A stretch of 64,000 nucleotides of DNA from contig NZ_CP042425.1 of assembly GCF_008254045.1 (NCBI RefSeq), positions 1,054,001 through 1,118,000 of the forward strand, written 5' to 3'. The notes below the pieces were generated by a model. It saw nothing but the letters and a program-made list of their open reading frames with translations, was not told the origin of the DNA and searched no databases. Source of the stretch: Limnoglobus roseus. GTDB taxonomy: Bacteria; Planctomycetota; Planctomycetia; Gemmatales; Gemmataceae. Of this stretch, positions 24,659 through 32,600 are shown in pieces. The stretch's first letter is position 1; each line of letters starts with the position of its first letter. A program made the position numbers and the translations under genes.

Positions 24659-26452
24659 ATGCCCCTCCGCCTCCTGCTCGCTGCGGTCGCCACTTTCGCC
24701 GTCCTCGCCGACGCTTCCGCGAAGCCGAACGTCGTCCTCATCCTCGCCGACGATCTCGGCGGGGCCGACCTCGGTTGTTACGGCAGTACCTTCCACAAGA
24801 CGCCGCACCTGGACGCCCTCGCCAAGCAGGGCGTGCGGTTTACCGACGCCTACGCCGCTTGCCCGGTTTGCTCGCCGACGCGGGCGGCCCTGCTCACCGG
24901 CAAGTACCCGGCCCGCCTCGGCATCACCGACTGGCTGCCCGGCCAACCCGACAAGCCCGGCCACAAGCTCAACCGCCCGCCGCTGCCGACACACCTGCCG
25001 CTGGAAGAAGTCACCCTCGCGGAACGCCTGAAGGCGGCCGGGTACGTCACCGCCAGCATCGGCAAATGGCACCTCGGCGGCCCCGGCTTCGGCCCGAAGG
25101 AGCAGGGCTTCGACGTGAACGTCGGCGGCGACGACATCGGCACCCCCCTCAGTTACTTCGCCCCATACAAGCGAACCGCCAACGGCAAAGACCGCTTCAT
25201 GTTCGGCCTGGAAATGGCCCCGGACGGCGAGTACCTGACCGACCGCCTCGCCACGGAGGCCGAGAAGTTCATCGTCGCGAACAAGGACAAGCCGTTCTTC
25301 CTCTACCTGCCGCACTACGCCGTCCATAACCCGATGAAGGCGAAAGCGGACCTCATCGCGAAATACCCGAACAAGCCGACGCACGGCAAGCAGTCGAACG
25401 CCACCTACGCGGCCATGCTGGAGAGCGTGGACGACGGCGTCGGCCGCATCTTGAAGTTGCTCGACGACCAGAAACTCGCGGACAACACCATCGTCATCTT
25501 CACCAGCGACAATGGCGGCCTCGCCACGCTCGAAGGGGCGGCCTACGCCCCGACGTACAACGGCAACTTCCGCGAAGGGAAAGGCTACCTCTACGAGGGC
25601 GGCATCCGCGTGCCGCTGATCGTCCGCGGCCCCGGCGTGAAGGGCAGCCGCCTCGAAAATACACCGACGAGCAGTCAGGACTTCGTGCCGACGCTCTGCG
25701 AACTCTGCGGCGTCGCGGCCCCTGAAAAACTCGACGGCGTGAGCATCGCAAAGACACTCGCTGGAGACGGGCCGCCGCAACGGGACGCCCTGTACTGGCA
25801 CTACCCGCACTACGCCAACCAGGGCGGCAAGCCCGGCGGCGCGATCCGCGAGGGGAACTTCAAGTTGATCGAGTTCTACGAGAACGGCCGCCGCGAACTC
25901 TTCGACTTGAAGAGTGGCGAGGGCAACAACCTCGCAGAAGCGAAGCCGGACGTAACGAAGCGACTGGCCGAGAAGCTGGCCGCGTGGCGAACCGAGGTCG
26001 GCGCGAAAATGCCGACGCCGAACCCGGCGTACACGCCGAATCCGCAGGCCGCGAACGGCACTATCACGCTGCCCGCGGGCACGGCCGACGTTCACGGCGT
26101 GATGCTCCGGTTCGAGCCGCTGCCGCACAAGAACACACTCGGCTACTGGGTGAACGAGAAGGACTGGGCGTCGTGGGAGTTCACGGTGACGACGCCCGGC
26201 ACGTTCGCGGTGGAAGTGCTGCAAGGCTGCGGCACCGGCAACGGCGGCAGTACCGTGACCGCGGCCGTCGGCGACCAGAAGTTGACGTTCACGGTCGAGG
26301 ACACCGGCGGCTTCCAGGCGTTCAAGCCCCGCGTGATCGGCACCGTGACGCTGGAGAAGGCCGGCCGGTACACGCTGGAACTCCGCCCGGTGAAGAAGGC
26401 GAAGGCCGCCGTCATGGACGTGCGGCAAGTCGTGCTGAAGAAACCCGAGTGA
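24659..26452 (+). CDS. Exported Cys-type sulfatase
   Basis: The 597-aa protein starts at ATG 24659 with a signal peptide (MPLRLLLAAVATFAVLADASA). Metal-binding D31-D32 (LILADDLGG) and the sulfatase signature C71-S-P-T-R follow. C71 must be oxidised to formylglycine by a maturase. The catalytic domain ends near residue 450. A C-terminal beta-sandwich domain (PGTFAVEVLQGCGTGNGGST) may bind carbohydrate. It likely hydrolyses sulfate esters of polysaccharides outside the cytoplasm, as is common in planctomycetes. A radical SAM gene lies at 28251-29366 but is not adjacent and is not clearly a maturase. A TATAAC at 24628 is a possible -10. Confidence 0.95.
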   Translation: MPLRLLLAAVATFAVLADASAKPNVVLILADDLGGADLGCYGSTFHKTPHLDALAKQGVRFTDAYAACPVCSPTRAALLTGKYPARLGITDWLPGQPDKPGHKLNRPPLPTHLPLEEVTLAERLKAAGYVTASIGKWHLGGPGFGPKEQGFDVNVGGDDIGTPLSYFAPYKRTANGKDRFMFGLEMAPDGEYLTDRLATEAEKFIVANKDKPFFLYLPHYAVHNPMKAKADLIAKYPNKPTHGKQSNATYAAMLESVDDGVGRILKLLDDQKLADNTIVIFTSDNGGLATLEGAAYAPTYNGNFREGKGYLYEGGIRVPLIVRGPGVKGSRLENTPTSSQDFVPTLCELCGVAAPEKLDGVSIAKTLAGDGPPQRDALYWHYPHYANQGGKPGGAIREGNFKLIEFYENGRRELFDLKSGEGNNLAEAKPDVTKRLAEKLAAWRTEVGAKMPTPNPAYTPNPQAANGTITLPAGTADVHGVMLRFEPLPHKNTLGYWVNEKDWASWEFTVTTPGTFAVEVLQGCGTGNGGSTVTAAVGDQKLTFTVEDTGGFQAFKPRVIGTVTLEKAGRYTLELRPVKKAKAAVMDVRQVVLKKPE

Positions 26453-26496
26453 AGCCGTCGGGAGTACGCGACCCGGAAAAGCCTACGGACCCACCG

Positions 26497-26562
26497 GGTC
26501 CACGCCCCCGCGCGAACCCGCAGTGCGGCCCCGGTCAGGTGCAGTTGATTGTTCGGCGGGCT
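26497..26562 (-). repeat. Interspersed repeat with a translated NQLHLTGAA signature
   Basis: Read on the minus strand this segment contains CGAACAATCAACTGCACCTG followed by ACCGGGGCCGC. This is a sequence I recall as a common intergenic repeat in Gemmataceae, with the false translation NNQLHLTGAA. It supplies the last codons and stop of the acetyltransferase gene. A related copy lies at about 27578-27683. Confidence 0.5.
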
Positions 26563-27104
26563 TGCCACTCCCGACGCAGCAGCGCGAACAGATACTCGCT
26601 GCCCCACGCCCCCTTGAACCACACGTGCTCGACGTAGTGAGCTTCCTGCCGGAAGCCGAGACGCCGAAATAGGCTCGCCGCCGCGTCATTCTCCGCGTCG
26701 GTCACGGCGGAGACCCGATGCTTGCCGAGTCGCTCGAACAGATACTCCAGAACCGTCCCTAACGCCTCCGTGGCCAGCCCACGACCCTGGTGGGTTGGGG
26801 CCAGGGTGATGCCCAATTCCACCTGCCGAGAATCGTCCCCCCGGAAGTGAAGACCGCAGTCACCGATGACCACCGCCGAATCGGCCGTGACCATCGCCAA
26901 CTGGAGCCACGTGCCGGGAATGTCCGGCACAACCGCCGCCTGATCGGCGATCAACCGCTCCGCGTCAGACAGCCCGAACGACTCCCACGACTGGAACCGG
27001 GCGACTTCCGGGAGAGCACGATATGCACAGATCGCCCTTGCGTCCTCCGGGCGGAGTCGGCGAAGGCAGAGCCGCGACGACCACAATTCCAGTGGCTCGA
27101 CCAC
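26535..27104 (-). CDS. GNAT N-acetyltransferase (RimJ/RimL type)
   Basis: The 189-aa protein starts at GTG 27104, with GAGGAGG 8 nt upstream. It has the RimL-like N-terminus (LELWSSRLCLRRLRPEDARAIC), a central strand (VIGDCGLHF, VELGITLAPTHQGRGLATEAL) with the acetyl-CoA P-loop motif QGRGLA, and the ASLFRRLGF segment. It probably acetylates a protein N-terminus or a small amine; the substrate is unknown. The last residues (RRTINCT) are encoded by an interspersed repeat that seems to have fused to the gene end. It is 31 bp downstream of the next minus-strand gene. Confidence 0.88.
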   Translation of the reverse strand: MVEPLELWSSRLCLRRLRPEDARAICAYRALPEVARFQSWESFGLSDAERLIADQAAVVPDIPGTWLQLAMVTADSAVVIGDCGLHFRGDDSRQVELGITLAPTHQGRGLATEALGTVLEYLFERLGKHRVSAVTDAENDAAASLFRRLGFRQEAHYVEHVWFKGAWGSEYLFALLRREWQARRTINCT

Positions 27105-27135
27105 CCGCGTGTCCTCCTCGGCCGAACGACTCCGC

Positions 27136-27564
27136 TCAGATGGACGACGAATCGGTGTTGCGGAACACCTCGAACGACGACCACCGACCCGGGAAACACC
27201 GCAGCCAGACCTGCAAGCCGAGGTAGTCGTCGTCCCGGTCCACCCCGGCCTTCGGTGGCTCCAGGCACCGGCACATGACGCTCGCTACGAACAGAGTGGG
27301 ATCGGCGTGCGCCTCGTACAGTTCGTGGCCGATGTAGTACGCGCCGGTCAGCCGGCGGCGGTGGGGAAACCCCTCGGCGTCGCCGTCGAACACCAGCCGC
27401 GGGTCGTTCAGGTACGCCTCGACCTCCCGGTGAACGACCCGCAAGAGCTTGTCACGGTGACGCTGAATGGCGGCGTACTCAGCGACCGTCACCCGGAAGA
27501 TGCTCAGGTCCGGCCGCGTCGCCCAGTCGGGCGGCTCGATGCGTGTCAGCCGAAACTTCGCCAC
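27136..27564 (-). CDS. Hypothetical protein, 142 aa
   Basis: It begins at GTG 27564 (MAKFRLTRIEPPDWATRPDLSIFRVTVAEYAAIQRHRDKLL). The protein is soluble with mixed alpha/beta composition and a Trp/Phe-containing C-terminus (LQVWLRCFPGRWSSFEVFRNTD). No known motif is seen. It lies upstream of the acetyltransferase gene on the same strand, and the two are probably co-transcribed. Upstream of it is an interspersed repeat (about 27578-27683). Function is unknown. Confidence 0.65.
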   Translation of the reverse strand: MAKFRLTRIEPPDWATRPDLSIFRVTVAEYAAIQRHRDKLLRVVHREVEAYLNDPRLVFDGDAEGFPHRRRLTGAYYIGHELYEAHADPTLFVASVMCRCLEPPKAGVDRDDDYLGLQVWLRCFPGRWSSFEVFRNTDSSSI

Positions 27565-27577
27565 CCCGACGCCCTCT

Positions 27578-27683
27578 TCTGCCGAACGACACAGCTCACC
27601 AGCCCGGCCGCAGTAGGTGACTGATCCGATCCCAGAACCAATCTATGCGGCCGGGTCTGGTGCAGCGCCTGGTTCGGCGTCTG
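27578..27683 (-). repeat. Second copy of the interspersed repeat (NQALHQTRP signature)
   Basis: Read on the minus strand it starts CGAACCAGGCGCTGCACCAG and holds an internal inverted repeat (CCGGCCGCAGTAG / CTATGCGGCCGG). It lies about 70-180 nt past the stop codon of the 65-aa gene. The core CGAAC-N-A...CTGCACC-N-GACC is shared with 26497-26562, so both belong to one family. Confidence 0.5.
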
Positions 27684-27753
27684 GGGCTGCACCCAACCGC
27701 AACACCGCCGCGCATCCCGCCTCCTGTCCCGCGCCGGGATCGGCTGACATCCC

Positions 27754-27951
27754 TCAGCCCTCGACGTGCCGGAACGGATCGACGGGGATGACGCCCCACG
27801 CTTCCAGCACACACTCGACCCGGTGACGCAGACTCCGGGGCCGGTTGACCTGCACGGTCGGCTCCGGCCGAGCGGCCGCGGCCAGACCCAGGGCCAGCAC
27901 CACGCCGAGAGCGACCAGTAGCCATCGTCGGGTTGCTCGCGCTCTGCCCAT
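27754..27951 (-). CDS. Small exported or membrane protein, 65 aa
   Basis: From ATG 27951 the product has a basic N-terminus (MGRARATRRW) and a hydrophobic segment of about 15 residues (LLVALGVVLALGLAAAA), like a signal peptide or membrane anchor. A short mature part follows (RHRVECVLEAWGVIPVDPF). It may be a small exported protein or a spurious frame; the start and hydrophobic core support it modestly. An interspersed repeat follows it. Confidence 0.45.
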   Translation of the reverse strand: MGRARATRRWLLVALGVVLALGLAAAARPEPTVQVNRPRSLRHRVECVLEAWGVIPVDPFRHVEG

Positions 27952-28250
27952 CGCTGGCCTTCTGTCGCCGAACAGAGTATTCGTGTGCGCCAGCGCATGA
28001 TAACGCTGGTGGTGGATTGGACCCGGCCGGCGGTCATACGTCAAGCCCCTGGGTCACTCGTTCGAGCGACACAGCCGACAGCCGACGGCGCTATCACGGT
28101 AACGCACCCCGCGCGGCCACCGTCGGGAGCACAGCCCGGCGGTCCTTGCCCCCGCGAGCCGGACCTCGCCCCGGTCAGCACGACCGGCAGCCGCTTCGGG
28201 CGGGCGGCACGGACGACACGGCGTTGCCCGTGCGAGAGGCACCCGGCACC
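27952..28250. other. 299-bp region without a supported gene
   Basis: This is the divergent region between the 65-aa ORF and the 3' end of the radical SAM gene. Several long frames cross it but none has protein-like composition. It contains GC-rich imperfect repeats (GACGGCGC, GGCGGCACGG) and nothing I can name. Confidence 0.5.
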
Positions 28251-29366
28251 TTACGGCGTTCGGCTCGCCTTGAATCCGAGTTGGATCAACTCGCCGCTCT
28301 GATTCGGCCGGTCGCCGGTCCAGTTGCCGACCTTGCCGCCGCCGCCGTTGACGCCGGCCGCGAGGCCGCGGGTCAGGGCGTACCAGCAGAAGTAACAGTG
28401 GTTGCTCGTCGCCCCCGGGAGCGCGTTCGGGTCGCGGGCCAGAATCTCGTCGCGGATCGCCGTCAGGCCGTCGCGGAACAGCGTGCCGACGTAAGGGTGG
28501 TTGCGGCCGAACGCGATGATCTCTTCCACCGTGTCGGTGTGGACGTTACCGATCGTCAGTTGGTCCAGGTCGCTCGCGAAGCCGCAGCACGGCTTCACCT
28601 CGCCCTTCGGGTTCACGATCAGCGCCTGCCCCGGCCCTTCACAGTAGTCCTCCTTGAACCACACGCCGTCCCACGGGTCCGCACCGCCGAGACCTTCGGC
28701 CCGCTCGACGGTGGCGAGGTGGTTCCAGTTCAGCGTCATCGTGAAGTCGTCGCTCACCAACAGGTAGTGGTGCAACAGCGGCGACCAGTCGATGACGGCG
28801 TCCAGTTCCTTCGCCAGCCGGTGGATCGGCTCAAGGCCCTTGTCCGGGGCTTTACTCGCGTAGCTCAGCGACAGGATCGTGTCGCGGGCGAAGACCGTCC
28901 TCGCCACGCGGCAGTACTCGGCGAGCTTGGCGATGTCCATGCCGTGGAACTTGTCCACGCTCAGGCCGAGTTTGCCGCTGAAACCGGCGTCGCGGAGGTG
29001 CGTCAGCACGTCGGTCAGGTGGGCGGCGTTGCGGTGCCAGACGCCGTTGGACATCAGCTTGTCGAAGCGGAAGCCGAGTTCCGCCGCCCGCTTCGTCACT
29101 GCGATCACGAACTCCGGGTACAGGAACGGCTCTCCGCCGGTGAAGCCGAGGACGTCGATGCCGGCCGCGTGGGCTTGTTCGAGGAAGCGGATGGCGGTCG
29201 GGATGTCGAGGCGGTCGGTCCACTCGATCGGCACGCAGCAGTGCGGGCACGACAGGTTGCACTGGTACGTGCCGGCGAACGAGAGGTAGTTCGGGCGGAA
29301 GGTCCGCGTGCGGTGGGCCACGGGGCGGCCCTCTTCGCGGGCGAGCGGCGGGAGATCGACGGGCAT
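28251..29366 (-). CDS. Radical SAM protein with SPASM-like C-terminus
   Basis: ATG 29366 gives 371 aa, with AGGAA about 10 nt upstream; a GTG at 29399 is an alternative. The cluster-binding CX3CX2C motif is C36-N-L-S-C40-P-H-C43, and GGEP is at 77-80. The C-terminal half has a PCCGF element and a final CYFC, similar to SPASM/twitch auxiliary-cluster regions. It is likely a cytosolic enzyme that modifies a peptide or protein. The spacing does not allow a firm match to the anaerobic sulfatase-maturing group. It is divergent from the PQQ-like gene at 29626. Confidence 0.85.
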   Translation of the reverse strand: MPVDLPPLAREEGRPVAHRTRTFRPNYLSFAGTYQCNLSCPHCCVPIEWTDRLDIPTAIRFLEQAHAAGIDVLGFTGGEPFLYPEFVIAVTKRAAELGFRFDKLMSNGVWHRNAAHLTDVLTHLRDAGFSGKLGLSVDKFHGMDIAKLAEYCRVARTVFARDTILSLSYASKAPDKGLEPIHRLAKELDAVIDWSPLLHHYLLVSDDFTMTLNWNHLATVERAEGLGGADPWDGVWFKEDYCEGPGQALIVNPKGEVKPCCGFASDLDQLTIGNVHTDTVEEIIAFGRNHPYVGTLFRDGLTAIRDEILARDPNALPGATSNHCYFCWYALTRGLAAGVNGGGGKVGNWTGDRPNQSGELIQLGFKASRTP

Positions 29367-29625
29367 TGGGGAATTTCGTTCCTGTAACGGTTGTGTCACT
29401 CGGGTAATATATCACGGGCGACCGGCCGCACGGGTTAGACAAGCCCCGGCAGGTCGTCATAATGAGTTGGGAGGTTCTGCGGTCTGCCCGATCACCCCTG
29501 GCGATTCTGCTGATCCTGACGGCGTTGAGATTATCAGTTGGCGCGAAATCTCCTTGTGGGTGGTTTGGCGAACGGACAGAATCTTTATCATCCAGACCAG
29601 TCGTCCCCTCGCGGATAGGACTTCC

Positions 29626-32600
29626 ATGCGTACCGCCACCCTCCGCTCCCTCGCCGGTTCGCTCTCAGTCGGTGCCCTCACCACATTCCTCCTCGTCGCC
29701 GACGCCCCCAACATCCGCGGCCAGATTGCGATCGACGTGGCCCCAGCCCCCGCCGCACCGGAAGCCGAGGGGAAAGACAAGAAGGACAAGAACGCCCCAC
29801 TTGAAGTGATGATCTTCCCGTCCGACCGCGATGCCAAGAACATGATCAAGGCGGTCAACGATTACCTCGAAGAGTTCAAGAACAAAAAAGAGAAGGCCCC
29901 CTGGGACAAGATCTGCTTCGCCGCTCAGCAGGTGCTCGACGCGAAGAGCGACTCTTTCTACGAGGCCAAGAGCGACGACGGCAAGATTCAGCGTATCAGC
30001 GCGAAGGCCGAGGCCAACCGGCTGATCGGCCGTTTCCCCGACCAGGGCAAGCAGTTCTACCAGCTCACCTTCGGCGGCACGGCCGACGGCCTGATGAACG
30101 ACGCGGTCGGCAAGAACTACGACCGCACGATGCTCGCCGAGGTGTCGCAGCGGTACTTCCACACGAAGGCCGGGGCACAGGCCACGCTGCTGCTCGCCGG
30201 GCTGCACCTCGACCGCGGTAACTATGTCGAGGCGGCCTACTCGTTCGAGCGGTTGCTCGTCCGCAAGGACGCCGATGACCTGTTCACGCCGCTCATCACG
30301 TTCAAGGCCGTCGTCGCCCTTCAGCGGGCCGGGCAGTCGCCGGACACGGTCAAGAAGTTGATGGGGCAACTCGAAAAGAAGTTCCCACGCGACGGCCTGA
30401 AGATCGGCCTGAAGAGTTACACCTTCGACGACCTGAAGGACGAACTCGCGAAGAACCCGGAGACGCTGTTCGGCAAGGTCGGCGACGCTTACGTGACGAT
30501 GCGGCTCGGGAACCCGTCGCACACGGCGATCGGCGACGGCGGCGCGCCGTTCCTCGACCCGGCCTACAGTCGGAGTCTCACCACCCGGACTGAGGAGTAC
30601 GCCGACGGCATCAACTGGATCAACCAGAACCTCGCGGACGTGGTCAAGAGTATCAAGCCGGCGAAGGACGAGGTCGCGATCCCCGGCTTCTTCCCGGTGT
30701 CGGCGCAGAACTTGATGTTCGTGCGGACCTACGACGGCATCTTCGCCTACGTCACGAAGGACGGGTTCTCAGCCCACGGCCGCCCGGCGAAGGCCGGCGA
30801 CCTGTACTGGTACGCCGACGCGAAGGGGTCGCTCGCCTCGATCATGAGCCTGGACAACAACGCCGACTCGAAGACGCGGTTCCAGACCTACCGCGACCAG
30901 TTCAAGCTGAAGACGATCCTCTTCGACAACCCGCTGATCGGGTCGATGACCCACGACGGGCAGAACCTGTACGCCGTGGACGACAACGCCCTGCCGCCGC
31001 CGCCGAACGTCTACGACCCGAACATGGGCGGGTTCGTGCAGCCCGGCATGCAGACCAGCATGGGCGTGGACAAGCAGTTCGCCGAGGGGAACCGCCTCGT
31101 CGCCCTGAACATGCTGACCGGCAACCTGATCTGGCAGATCGGCAACGCCACGTCGGTGCCGGCCTTGACGGAAGAGGAAGAGGACAAGACCGACAACCCG
31201 CTCGTGCTAATGGCCAACAGCTTCTTCGTCGGGCCGCCGCTGCCGGTCAACGGCAAGTTGTACGTGCTCTTCGAGAAGAACGGCCGGATGCGGCTGGCGT
31301 GCCTCGACCCGCTCAAGGTGAAGCACTACCCGCTGCCGAACGACGCGCGGCTGAGCAACAAAGCCCCGGAACTCGTCTGGACGCAGCGGCTCGGCGAGCC
31401 GAACACGAAGTTGCCGCTCGACAGCCTCCGCCGCTTCCAGTGCTCGTACCTGACCTACTCCGAAGGCGTGATGATCTGCCCGACGAACGCCGGGGCGGTC
31501 GTCGCCGTGGACGTGATGTCGCGGAGCCTCCTGTGGGCACGATCGTACCGCAGCCTGAAGCAGCCGACGCAGGAAGAGATGACCAACGGCCGCATTCGCC
31601 GCGGCGGCCTCGTGCCGAACGGCGCGGGCGTCGGCGGCGGGCAGACGACCCTGTCGCCGGACCGCTACCGGGCCGCCGCCCCGATCATCTCCAACGGCCG
31701 CGTGATCTTCTCGGCGTTCGATTCCGAAAGCATCGACTGCCTCGACCTGCGGACGGGCGACTTGCTCTGGAGTCAGCCGCGGCAGGGCGGCGACCTGTAC
31801 GTCGGCGGCGTGGTCGCGGACAAGGTCGTGGTCGTCGGCAACCGCTCGGTGCGCGCGCTCAACGTCGTCGGCAAGGCCCGCGAGAAGGCCGGCCCGCTCG
31901 GCAAGGAAGACGTGGTCACGGCGTGGCGCGACCTGACCATCGGCACCCCGGCCGGCCACGGCGTGGTGAGCAAGGGCAACACGTACTACGTCCCGCTGGC
32001 CAACAGCCCCGACGGCAACCGGCCGGAAATCTGGGCCATCGACGTGGCCAACGGCCGCGCCGCCGCGAAGGCCGTCTACCGCAAGAAGGCCGAGGCCGAC
32101 GGCCCGCCGGTGCTGCTCGGCAACCTGATCTTCCACGAGGGGCAACTCGTCTCGCAGTCGCCGCTGGACGTGTCGGTCTTCCCGCTGACCGGCCTGAAGA
32201 AAGAGGAGATGGACAAGCTCCTGAAGGCCAACCCGCACGACCCGGTCGGCCTCGTCGCCCGCGGCGAGATCAACATGGACAACGGCAACATTGCCGCCGC
32301 CATCGCCGACTTCAAGGAGGCCGCCAAGAACAACCCGCCGGCCGACGCCACCCGCCGGCTGCGGGACAAGCTCTACGCCGCGTACACCGAACTGCTCCGC
32401 AAGGACTTCCCAGCCGGCGAGTCGTTCCTCGGCGAGTACAAGGACCTGTGCAGCGTCACGGTGGACGCCGAAGATCCGAAGGAGAAGCAACAGCAGATCG
32501 ACGACGGCTTCCGCCGCAAGACGGTCTACCTGAAGCTGATGGCCGGCGGCCGCCGCACCCAGGGCCGGCTCGCCGAGGCGTTCGACTTCTACCGCGAGTT

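Noticed and set aside
28054..28242. 62-codon minus-strand frame
   Set aside because: Extremely Arg/Ala/Cys-rich composition, no start signal, GC-rich noise.
27933..29387. 484-codon open frame on the plus strand
   Set aside because: Antisense to the radical SAM gene, whose CX3CX2C and GGEP motifs are clear.
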